DNA of 64,000 nucleotides from RI-242 sp038246255 (lineage in GTDB: Bacteria > Planctomycetota > UBA1135 > GCA-002686595), in assembly GCA_038246255.1 (NCBI GenBank), contig JBBRWC010000007.1, positions 1 to 64,000 on the forward strand, given 5' to 3'. Below the pieces are notes generated by a model. The model saw nothing but the letters and a program-made list of their open reading frames with translations, did not search any database and was not told the origin of the DNA. The translations under genes were made by a program, and so were the position numbers. Below are positions 37,765-45,358 of this stretch, one piece after another; positions within the stretch are counted from its first letter, which is position 1; every line of letters starts with the position of its first letter.

Positions 37765-39119
37765 TCCACCGCCGCGCGCTGTTGCTTTCCTCGCTGTTCA
37801 TCCCCGTCGGAGCACGGGCCGCCGCCGCAGCGGGCGCGGCACCCGCACCGCCCGCTATCGGCGGCGCTTTTGAAGCGCTCGTCGCAATGCCACCCGGCCT
37901 GCGCCCGCTGGACGAAGACACATCGGACGAAGACTTCTGGGCTGCCATCGGCCGCCTGTTCCCGGTCGACCGCGCGCTGATCAACCTCAACAACGGCGGT
38001 GTGCATCCCACCGCCGCTGGAGCGCTTGCGGCGCTCGAGCGCCACCAGCGCACGACGCAGGAAGCGCCCGCGTACACGTTGTGGCGCGAACTCGAGCCGC
38101 GCAAGGAGGGTGTGCGCCAGGCGCTCGCCAAACACGCGGGTGTGTCGCCGGAAGAGATCGCGATCACGCGCAACACCTCCGAGGGCTTGGAAGCACTCCA
38201 GTTGGGTTTTGACCTTGAAGTCGGCGACGAAGTCCTGACCACGACACAGGACTATCCGCGCATGTTGGCGACGTTTGCGCAGCGCGAGCGCCGCGACGGC
38301 ATCAAGCTCGTGCGGATTCCGATCCCGACCCCCTGCGACGATCCTAGCGCGATCGTGCGGCGTTTCGCGGCAGGCATCACGCAGCGCACTCGGCTGATCC
38401 TCGTGAGTCAGATGGTGTTTTTGACGGGCCAAGTGTGCCCCGTGCGCGAGATCACCGCGCTGGGGCGTGCGCGCGGCATTCCGGTGCTCGTCGACGGCGC
38501 GCATGGTTTTGCGCATACGCCCGAGTCGATTGCCGACCTCGACGTCGATTTTTATGCAACGAGCCTGCACAAGTGGCTCGCGGCGCCCCAGGGGACGGGG
38601 CTGTTGTACGTGCGCCGCGAGCGCATCCCGGACGTGTGGCCGTTGATGGCGGCAGCCGAGGCGCAGTCGTCCGACATCCGCAAGTTCGAGGAGATCGGCA
38701 CGCACCCCGCGGCGCCGATCCTCGCGGTCGCCGATGCGCTCGACCTGACACGTGCGATCGGCGCGGCGCGCAAACACGCGCGCCTTGTGCACCTGCGCGA
38801 AGCGTGGCTTGCTCCCGTGCTTGAACTTGGCAAAGGGCGCGTGCGCTGCCTGACACCGCGCGCGCCGGAGCTCTCCGGTGCGCTCGCCACCGTGCACGTG
38901 GACGGCATGGATCCCGTGGCGCTGAGCGGCCATCTGTGGCAAAACCACCGCATCTTCACGGTCGCGGTGCGCCACGGTGATCCCGCGCGCGCAACGCCGT
39001 CGGACGGGGACACGTTCGAGGGCTTGCGTGTCACACCTAGCGTCTACACACGCCCCGCCGAACTCGAGCGTTTCGTGGACGCGCTGGGACACGTGCTGAC
39101 CCACGGGTTGCCCGCGTGA
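37761..39119 (+). CDS. Exported class V aminotransferase-like enzyme
   Basis: A 452-residue PLP enzyme of the class V aminotransferase/isopenicillin-N epimerase-like group. The N-terminus (MIHRRALLLSSLFIPVGARAA) looks like a signal peptide with an RR pair, resembling a weak Tat signal, which is sensible for a protein that must bind its cofactor before export. Lys271 in TSLHKWLAAPQGTG is the PLP lysine. Asp in PVLVDGAHGFAH and the TRNTSEGLEALQLG segment are further cofactor contacts. Start ATG 37761 overlaps the YihY stop by four bases. The substrate is unknown. Cysteine desulfurase activity is unlikely because the catalytic-loop cysteine is not recognisable. Confidence 0.87.
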   Translation: MIHRRALLLSSLFIPVGARAAAAAGAAPAPPAIGGAFEALVAMPPGLRPLDEDTSDEDFWAAIGRLFPVDRALINLNNGGVHPTAAGALAALERHQRTTQEAPAYTLWRELEPRKEGVRQALAKHAGVSPEEIAITRNTSEGLEALQLGFDLEVGDEVLTTTQDYPRMLATFAQRERRDGIKLVRIPIPTPCDDPSAIVRRFAAGITQRTRLILVSQMVFLTGQVCPVREITALGRARGIPVLVDGAHGFAHTPESIADLDVDFYATSLHKWLAAPQGTGLLYVRRERIPDVWPLMAAAEAQSSDIRKFEEIGTHPAAPILAVADALDLTRAIGAARKHARLVHLREAWLAPVLELGKGRVRCLTPRAPELSGALATVHVDGMDPVALSGHLWQNHRIFTVAVRHGDPARATPSDGDTFEGLRVTPSVYTRPAELERFVDALGHVLTHGLPA

Positions 39120-39168
39120 CTTCCACGAGTCCTTTTGCGCCATTGGGCGCGGTTGTAGGCGGGCTCCG

Positions 39169-40287
39169 GTGACACGGGTTGGCATCGACTACCTGCCCGC
39201 GACGACCCATTTCCCGGGCGTCGGCCGTTACGCACGCGAACTCGTCCGCGCGCTCGTGCACCTGGACCGGGCGGCGGCGGGGGACTTGGAGCTCCGTCTG
39301 TTCGAGGTGGGAGGAGCGGTCCGTTCCGTTCCCGCCGCCGCTTTGGGCTTGGAGGACGCGTCTTTGCCCGCCGCCCGCCGCCGATTGCGGGTTCCACGCC
39401 GGATCGCCGAACCGTTTCTGCGGGCCGTGGGCGCGGACCGCTGGGCGGGTGGTGTCGATCTCTTCCACCGCATGCACGCGGGCACTCCGCACCTTGCGCG
39501 GGCGCGCTCGATCCTCGCGATCAGCGATCTGCCCAAGGATGGCGACCCCAACTTCGGCGCGCGCGCCGCGGCGCTGCAAGCCGAGGACTTTTTGCTCGCG
39601 TTCAGCGACGAAGCGCGTTCGTCGCTGATCGAGCGCTTCGGTATCCCGGCGGACCGCATCCACCGTGTGCCGGTGGGCGCGGACCACTGGATGCGCGACC
39701 TTGCGGCCCGCGGGACCGCGCCGCCCGTGCGCGCGGATCCACCGCTCGTGCTCGTCCTCGGGGCGCTGCGGTTAGAGCGCCACCACGACGACATCGTTGA
39801 CGCTTTTGACCGGCTGGTTGCGAGCGGCCAACCCGCTCGGCTCGTGCTCGCCGGCGCGGATGGGGACGGCGGACAGCACGTGCGGCGGCGGCTAGCGTTT
39901 TCATCCGCGCGTCAGCACGTTGAATGGAAACCGTTCGCCAGCGAGGCCGATGTTGCCGAACTCGTGGCGCGCGCGTCGGTGCTCGTGCACCTCGCCGAGA
40001 CCGAAGCGACGGCGGTCACACCGCTCGAAGCGCTATCCGCGGGCACACCGGTCCTTGTCAGCGACCTGCCCGCGTTCCGCGAGGCCCTTGGCGATCTTGC
40101 GCGGTATGTGCCGACGCCGCTCTCCTTGCGCCACCGAAAGGCGCTGCCCGATGACCTCGCGGCTTCGATCGCCGACAGCCGCGATGTGGCGACCGAAGCG
40201 CGGCGACGTGCGCTTGGCGCGCGATACACGTGGGCCGCAAGCGCAGCGGCACACGCTGCGATCTACCACACGCTCGCCGCGCGTTAA
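39169..40287 (+). CDS. Glycosyltransferase family 4-like
   Basis: A 372-residue GT-B glycosyltransferase resembling family 4. The N-terminal part has IDYLPATTHFPGVGRYARELV, the acceptor-side Gly-rich loop. The C-terminal part has LVLVLGALRLERHHDDIVDAF, LVLAGADGD, and the donor-binding block VHLAETEATAVTPLEALSAGTPVLVSDLPAFRE with the conserved Glu. It transfers a sugar from a nucleotide donor to an unknown acceptor, probably an exopolysaccharide or glycolipid. It starts with GTG 39169 and converges with the SprT-like gene (overlap 40284-40287). There is no other sugar-nucleotide gene nearby. Confidence 0.86.
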   Translation: MTRVGIDYLPATTHFPGVGRYARELVRALVHLDRAAAGDLELRLFEVGGAVRSVPAAALGLEDASLPAARRRLRVPRRIAEPFLRAVGADRWAGGVDLFHRMHAGTPHLARARSILAISDLPKDGDPNFGARAAALQAEDFLLAFSDEARSSLIERFGIPADRIHRVPVGADHWMRDLAARGTAPPVRADPPLVLVLGALRLERHHDDIVDAFDRLVASGQPARLVLAGADGDGGQHVRRRLAFSSARQHVEWKPFASEADVAELVARASVLVHLAETEATAVTPLEALSAGTPVLVSDLPAFREALGDLARYVPTPLSLRHRKALPDDLAASIADSRDVATEARRRALGARYTWAASAAAHAAIYHTLAAR

Positions 40288-41405
40288 CCCTTCAAGAGTC
40301 CGCCGATGCCCGGGCCACGGGATTCGATCGGACGGTGGATACGAACGTGGTGTCCATCGGCGCGGCCCGCCTCGAAAGCCGCGGTGACGAGCCGCCCCGT
40401 ACCGCCCACGTGGCGGATGCGCGGGTTGAGCCAGCGGAAGTAGCGGTGCAGCTTGGGATCCCCACTCCACACAAGGGCGCGCTCGACATTCGCGCGCGCC
40501 TTCTCTTCCCCGCGCAACTTCGCGCAGAATCCGTTGAGGACCCCATCGAAGTACGTCAGCCGATCGCGGTTGCCGCGCACCCCGCGCAGACGGCGATGGT
40601 CCTCCCAAAGCTGCGGCAATAGCGCCCACAGGAAGCCGTGGACGTACGCCGCCATGTCGAGGTTGCTTTTTGTGCCGTAGATGAAGAGCGCCGAGCCACT
40701 CACGTTGCGCGCGGGGTCGTATTCGCTCTCCCACAGCACCTCGACAAAAAAGAACTCGAAAAGGATGACCGCCAACAGGTTTTCGAACGCGTGGTGGCGC
40801 TTCGCGACCGCTCCGAGCACCCGGCGTTGGAATCCCCGTTCCACGTCGCGCTGCACGACGTCGAGGTTGTGCTCGAGCATCAGCGTGCGCGCGAGCCCGA
40901 CCGCCGCGGCCGCTTCGTGCTCGTTAGGCGACGCGCCTAACGCCAGCAGCTTCGAAATGCGGCGAGTCAGGCGCGCGGCGTCGTCGTCCGCCGCGGCGGC
41001 CACGGGATCGGCGCCCGACGCGCGCGCCCGCGGTTCGACCCGCAGCCATTCGCACGCTTGGGCGAAGCTCGGACCGTGGGGCCGTTCACCCCGCGCGACC
41101 AAGAGCTCGTCGACCGCCTGGTGCGCCATCTCGTGGCGCAGGGTCGCCATCACCTCCTGCCACGGGTCGGCTTCGAGGTGCTCGAGCCGCAGCCGGATCC
41201 GGCGGCTTTCGCGCTCCCACGTCCCAAGGGCCCCGAGCCCCGCGCGCAGTTCGATGATCGGTGCGCGCAGCAGCCCGCGCAGGTATTCGGCGTTGTAGCG
41301 CTCCCACCAAAGGCGAACTTCCCGGGCCCACATACCCGGCCGCAAGTCGCCCTGGTCCTGCCCCGACTCCGCGCTCACGGCGATTCCCCCATGGGGCAAA
41401 AGCAT
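40284..41405 (-). CDS. SprT-like metalloprotease domain + DUF2786 protein
   Basis: A 373-residue protein that joins two domains. Residues about 25-130 are SprT-like with the zinc motif HEMAH (His91, Glu92, His95) and the pre-motif IELRAGLGALGTWERESRRIRL. From about 143 comes DUF2786 (RRISKLLALGASPNEHEAAAAVGLARTLMLEHNL), a helical domain found in phage and plasmid-associated proteins. The C-terminal half is specific to this group. SprT/SPRTN-type proteases cut DNA-bound proteins, but this is untested for bacterial forms with DUF2786. ATG 41405 and an internal GTG (41378) are both possible. Divergent from the K+ channel gene. Confidence 0.85.
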   Translation of the reverse strand: MLLPHGGIAVSAESGQDQGDLRPGMWAREVRLWWERYNAEYLRGLLRAPIIELRAGLGALGTWERESRRIRLRLEHLEADPWQEVMATLRHEMAHQAVDELLVARGERPHGPSFAQACEWLRVEPRARASGADPVAAAADDDAARLTRRISKLLALGASPNEHEAAAAVGLARTLMLEHNLDVVQRDVERGFQRRVLGAVAKRHHAFENLLAVILFEFFFVEVLWESEYDPARNVSGSALFIYGTKSNLDMAAYVHGFLWALLPQLWEDHRRLRGVRGNRDRLTYFDGVLNGFCAKLRGEEKARANVERALVWSGDPKLHRYFRWLNPRIRHVGGTGRLVTAAFEAGRADGHHVRIHRPIESRGPGIGGLLKG

Positions 41406-41501
41406 AACGTTCGAACTTCCGTGCCAGAGCGCCGTTGGCCTGCGGCTGCTGTTGGGTCATGCTGGCGCGGGCGCCCGCGTCGGCGCCGCGAGCAAAGCAC
41501 C

Positions 41502-42326
41502 GTGACCCCCGCGCCCAAGACCGACACCGCTGGTTTTCGCGACCGACTCCGCGCAATCATCTTCGAGTCGGAGACGCGCGTTGGGCGGCTCTTCGACACC
41601 GTTCTACTCGTCGCCATCCTCGCGAGTGTCGCCGTGGTGCTCCTTGAGAGCGTGCCGTCGATCCGCGCGCGCCACCCGGGACTTCTCGTCGGGCTCGAGT
41701 GGGGTTTCACGCTGCTGTTCACCTTCGAGTACGCACTGCGCCTCTACAGCCTGCGCGAGCCCCTGCGCTACGCACGCAGCTTCTTTGGCGTGGTCGATCT
41801 GCTCGCGATCCTACCGACGTACCTGAGCCTGTTGTTGCCCGGCGCGCAGTCGTTTCTCGTCATCCGGGTTCTGCGCCTGATGCGTGTGTTCCGCGTCTTC
41901 AAGATCGCGGCTTACGTCGACGAATCCACCATTTTGTGGCGCGCAGTGCGCGACAGCCGCCGCAAGGTTGCGATTTTCCTCTTCGCGATTTTCAACGTTG
42001 TGGTGATTATCGGCGCGGCGATGCACGTCATTGAAGGGCCCCAGAACGGCTTTACCGACATCCCCACAAGCATCTACTGGACGGTGGTCACACTGACGAC
42101 CGTCGGATACGGGGACGTGGCGCCGCAAACGCCACTCGGCCGCGCGTTCGCGGTGTTTGTCATGCTGCTCGGTTACGGCATCATCGCGGTGCCGACGGGC
42201 CTCGTGACGGCGGAACTCGTGCGCGCCGCGCGGCCTGCCGTGTCGACCCAAGCGTGTCCCGCGTGCGGCGCCGAGGGCCATCCGGTGGGCGCGCGCCATT
42301 GCCACCGCTGCGGCGCTGGACTGTGA
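41502..42326 (+). CDS. Voltage-gated K+ channel with C-terminal zinc ribbon
   Basis: A 274-residue six-helix voltage-gated potassium channel. S4 carries regularly spaced arginines (VIRVLRLMRVFRVFKIA). The selectivity filter is TTVGYGDV (residues 199-206) between S5 and S6. The C-terminus after S6 has a small zinc ribbon, CPACG ... HCHRCG, with four cysteines, unusual for a prokaryotic Kv channel and possibly a metal- or redox-sensing cap. GTG 41502 gives a short N-terminus before S1. An ATG at 41391 would add an arginine-rich extension. It should conduct K+ across the inner membrane. No regulator gene is nearby. Confidence 0.9.
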   Translation: MTPAPKTDTAGFRDRLRAIIFESETRVGRLFDTVLLVAILASVAVVLLESVPSIRARHPGLLVGLEWGFTLLFTFEYALRLYSLREPLRYARSFFGVVDLLAILPTYLSLLLPGAQSFLVIRVLRLMRVFRVFKIAAYVDESTILWRAVRDSRRKVAIFLFAIFNVVVIIGAAMHVIEGPQNGFTDIPTSIYWTVVTLTTVGYGDVAPQTPLGRAFAVFVMLLGYGIIAVPTGLVTAELVRAARPAVSTQACPACGAEGHPVGARHCHRCGAGL

Positions 42327-42333
42327 ACCGGGC

Positions 42334-43149
42334 TTAACCCTTCACTTTCGCGGCGCCGGCGGGAGGCGGAGGCATCCACTCCCGGCTCGCCAACAGTCGG
42401 TCGGCGATTTTAGGAGCCACGATGGAGAGCGCGCCGAGCCAGCGCCACTTCCAGCGCAGGAAACGCTCGGGTGCTGGGTTTTGGTCGAGCTTGCGGATTT
42501 CTTCCGCAACAAGGTCCGGGGCGTCGGCCTGGTCCAACTCGGGATCGTGCAGCCGCGCGGGATTTGATTGCCGCTCGAAAATCTCGGTCCGCGTGACACC
42601 CGGGTTCAACGTGCACACGCGGATGCCAAGGGGCGCCCACTCAAGGCGCAGCGCTTCGCCGATGGAGCACACCGCGGCCTTGCTGGCGGAGTACGCGGCC
42701 ATCGTCGGCATACCGCGCCGCCCAACGACGGATGACACGAGCACCATGACGGGCCGCGTGCCGCGGCGCAGGAACGGTAGCGCGGCGCGGGCGCCGAGCA
42801 ACACACCTTCGACGTTTGTCGCAAAGAGCCGGCGGAGCTCCTTCGGTTCGAGGTCTTCGACGCGCGCGCGGTAGCCGATTCCGGCGTTCGCAACCACGAG
42901 GTCGAGGCCACCGAGGGCCTCACCGACCTCGCCGAACACCCGCTCGATCGCCACGGGGTCTGTCAAGTCGAGCGTGCACACCATGTGCGGGCCGCCGTCG
43001 ACCTGCGGCAATGTGGCGAGCAGTTTCGCCAAACGATCGCCCCGTCGGGCGACCGCGGCAACCTGGTATCCGCGCGCGGCGAGGTGCTGCGCCGTGGCAA
43101 AGCCAATGCCCGAACTTGCCCCGGTGATCAGCGCTCTGCGTGCGGCCAT
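42334..43149 (-). CDS. Short-chain dehydrogenase/reductase
   Basis: A 271-residue classical SDR. The NAD(P) motif TGASSGIG starts at residue 9, NAG is in VVANAGIGY, and the catalytic Ser and YSASK (Tyr-x3-Lys) lie in VSSVVGRRG...AAYSASK. The arginine-rich VARRGDRL after the second strand suggests NADP(H) preference. The product sequence PGVTRTEIFE is the usual substrate-side loop. The substrate is unknown. It converges with the K+ channel gene (7 bases between stops) and diverges from the CPXCG mini-gene, with about 60 bases between the starts. Confidence 0.92.
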   Translation of the reverse strand: MAARRALITGASSGIGFATAQHLAARGYQVAAVARRGDRLAKLLATLPQVDGGPHMVCTLDLTDPVAIERVFGEVGEALGGLDLVVANAGIGYRARVEDLEPKELRRLFATNVEGVLLGARAALPFLRRGTRPVMVLVSSVVGRRGMPTMAAYSASKAAVCSIGEALRLEWAPLGIRVCTLNPGVTRTEIFERQSNPARLHDPELDQADAPDLVAEEIRKLDQNPAPERFLRWKWRWLGALSIVAPKIADRLLASREWMPPPPAGAAKVKG

Positions 43150-43210
43150 GGCAGTGATGGTAGCGCGGGGCGCGTAGACTGGAGCGTGGCGCCAGCGCCG
43201 CAGAAACGCC

Positions 43211-43390
43211 ATGGACGAAGAGCAAAGTTACGTGTGTGGGCACTGCGGCGAGGACATCGTCGTGCCCGTCGACCTATCGGGGGGCGAAAGCCAAGACTAC
43301 GTCGAGGATTGCCCCGTGTGCTGCTCGCCGAACGTGCTGCACGTGCGCATCGAAGGCGACCGGATCGAGCTGTGGGCCGAGCCGGAGTGA
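43211..43390 (+). CDS. CPXCG motif-containing small protein
   Basis: A 59-residue cysteine-rich protein with four cysteines and one pair: CGHCGEDIVVPVDLSGGESQDYVEDCPVCC. This is the CPXCG zinc-ribbon-like family (CxxCGE...VDxSxGxxQxYVEDCPVCC), found widely in proteobacteria and planctomycetes with unknown function. The first motif is C-G-H-C-G rather than C-P-x-C-G. The short length means it is easily missed. ATG 43211 is divergent from the SDR gene, and the stop is 20 bases from the end of the convergent DEAD-box helicase. Confidence 0.82.
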   Translation: MDEEQSYVCGHCGEDIVVPVDLSGGESQDYVEDCPVCCSPNVLHVRIEGDRIELWAEPE

Positions 43391-43409
43391 CGCCCGGCCC
43401 ACGGGGATC

Positions 43410-45209
43410 TCAGATCTCGCGGTCGTAACGCACGTTCAGCTTGAGGCCGCGCACTTTTGTGCGGCGCAGCGCGCGGATGATGTCGTCCGCGTGCTCGGCG
43501 GCGACGTCGATGAGCGAAAACCGTTCCGCAATGCGGATCGGTCCGATGACGTCGCTCGAAAGCCCCGTTTCCCCGGTGATCGCGCCGACAAAGTCGCCCG
43601 GCCGTATCGACTGAAAACGACCCGCGCCGATGAAGAGGCGCGCCGCGTCCGGTCCCGGACCCGGGTCGCCGCGGGACTCGCCCGCATCGCGCCCCGGGGA
43701 CGGTCGGCGCGGCTCGCGGTGGTCGCGGGACCCGCTCTGCGCGCCGAATCCGCTCTGCGCGGCGGATTCCCCCTGCGCTCCGCGCCGATCGCGGCCACTC
43801 GGCGCGTCGACGGCGAAGTCCTGGTCGTTGTTGGAAGATGCGCCCCCGCCGTGTTCGGCGCGGTGCGCGAGCTCGAGCGCCGCGGCAGCCAGTTCGATCG
43901 GATCGACGGTTTTGGCGAGCTCGGCCGCCATCGACTGGAACGCCCCTGCCGCTTTCGCTTCGAGCACTTCGAGCAGCGCGGCGCGTGTCAGTTCCCGGCG
44001 GCGGCGGTCGAGGTCCGCGGCCGTGGGGATCTGCTGGATGTCGATCGGCGCGCGGGTCGCGTTCTGGATGTTGCGCAAGAGGCGCTGCTCGCGTGGCTCG
44101 AGGAACGTGATCGCGACACCTTCGCGGCCTGCGCGCCCGGTGCGCCCGATGCGGTGCACGTAGGCGTCGGGGTCGATCGGCACGTCGAAGTTCACAACGT
44201 GGCTGATGTGTTCGATGTCGAGCCCGCGCGCCGCCACGTCGGTGGCGATCAACAGGTCCACGCGGTTCTCGCGGAAGCGGCCGAGGACACGCTCGCGCTG
44301 GTCCTGGCTGAAGCCGCCGTGCAGCGCTTCCGAGCGGTAACCGCGGGCGTTCATCGACTCCGTGACCTCGTCGACGGCGATGCGCGTGCGGCAGAACACG
44401 ATGACGGAGGTCGGGGACTCCATGTCGAGCACACGACCCAGCGCCTCGACCTTGTGGTCGCGGCGCACGACGTACGCCACCTGGCGCACCCGCGGCACGG
44501 CGCCGGGCTCGGTGCGTTCGCGGGCGATCGCAACGTGCACCGGGTTCGAAAGGTGCGTTTTGGCGAGCCCGAGGATGTGCGGTGCAATCGTCGCCGAGAA
44601 CAGCGCCGTCTGACGCGGTTTGGGCGCGCGCGACAGGATGGCCTCGAGGTCCTCGGCAAAACCCATGTCGAGCATCTCGTCCGCTTCGTCGAGCACGACC
44701 ATGCCCACTTCGGAGAGGTCCATGGTGCCGCGCGTCAGGTGGTCCACCGCGCGTCCGGGCGTCGCAACAACCACTTGGACACCGCGCGAGAGCACTCGCA
44801 CCTGTTGGCCGAACGATGTGCCGCCGTACACCGGCAGAACGCTGGCGCCCAACGCTTTGCCGTAGCGGTGGATGGCTTCCGCGACCTGCATCGCAAGTTC
44901 GCGGGTCGGCACGAGCACCAGCGCGCGCGGTTTGCCCGGGTTGAGCGTCTTGCCCCCCGTAGTCGCGAGCAGTGGCAGTGCGAACGCCGCCGTTTTGCCC
45001 GTTCCCGTCGCCGCCTGACCCAAGAGATCGCGTCCGTCGAGCAGCACGGGGATCGCTTCGCGCTGGATCGGCGTGGGCTCTTCGTAGCCCAGCGCCGTCA
45101 GGGCGGCGGTGATTTCGGGGGCGAGCCCGAGCGCCGCGAATCCAGCGGGTGTGGCGGGTGCGGGCTCCGTGGATGTTTCGAGGGTCATGGTGACGTTTTG
45201 TGGGCTCAT
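43410..45209 (-). CDS. DEAD-box RNA helicase (DeaD/CsdA-like)
   Basis: A 599-residue ATP-dependent RNA helicase. Motifs in order: GYEEPTPIQREAI (Q motif), AATGTGKT (Walker A), PTRELA, VLDEADEML (DEAD box), FSATI, the HRIGRTGR motif VI. After the core comes a Ser/Arg/Gly-rich linker (about residues 465-520) and a C-terminal DbpA/CsdA RNA-binding domain (LFIGAGRFQSIRPGDFVGAI...VRGLKLNVRYDRE). It unwinds RNA during ribosome assembly or cold adaptation. ATG 45209 is used. ATG 45188 (MTLETS) is an alternative. The repetitive Gln/Ser/Gly linker is low complexity. Confidence 0.95.
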   Translation of the reverse strand: MSPQNVTMTLETSTEPAPATPAGFAALGLAPEITAALTALGYEEPTPIQREAIPVLLDGRDLLGQAATGTGKTAAFALPLLATTGGKTLNPGKPRALVLVPTRELAMQVAEAIHRYGKALGASVLPVYGGTSFGQQVRVLSRGVQVVVATPGRAVDHLTRGTMDLSEVGMVVLDEADEMLDMGFAEDLEAILSRAPKPRQTALFSATIAPHILGLAKTHLSNPVHVAIARERTEPGAVPRVRQVAYVVRRDHKVEALGRVLDMESPTSVIVFCRTRIAVDEVTESMNARGYRSEALHGGFSQDQRERVLGRFRENRVDLLIATDVAARGLDIEHISHVVNFDVPIDPDAYVHRIGRTGRAGREGVAITFLEPREQRLLRNIQNATRAPIDIQQIPTAADLDRRRRELTRAALLEVLEAKAAGAFQSMAAELAKTVDPIELAAAALELAHRAEHGGGASSNNDQDFAVDAPSGRDRRGAQGESAAQSGFGAQSGSRDHREPRRPSPGRDAGESRGDPGPGPDAARLFIGAGRFQSIRPGDFVGAITGETGLSSDVIGPIRIAERFSLIDVAAEHADDIIRALRRTKVRGLKLNVRYDREI

Positions 45210-45358
45210 GTCGAACCGCGGAGCATGGCACGGTTGTGCCCGCCGACGCCAATTGCCGCGGGTGTTCCTGGGCGTGCCGCCGCCCTGGGGCGCCGCGCGC
45301 GGGGGTGCCACCCTACTGGGGAGCTCGAAACCGCGCCCGGAGCGCCGAGCGCTTCAAA

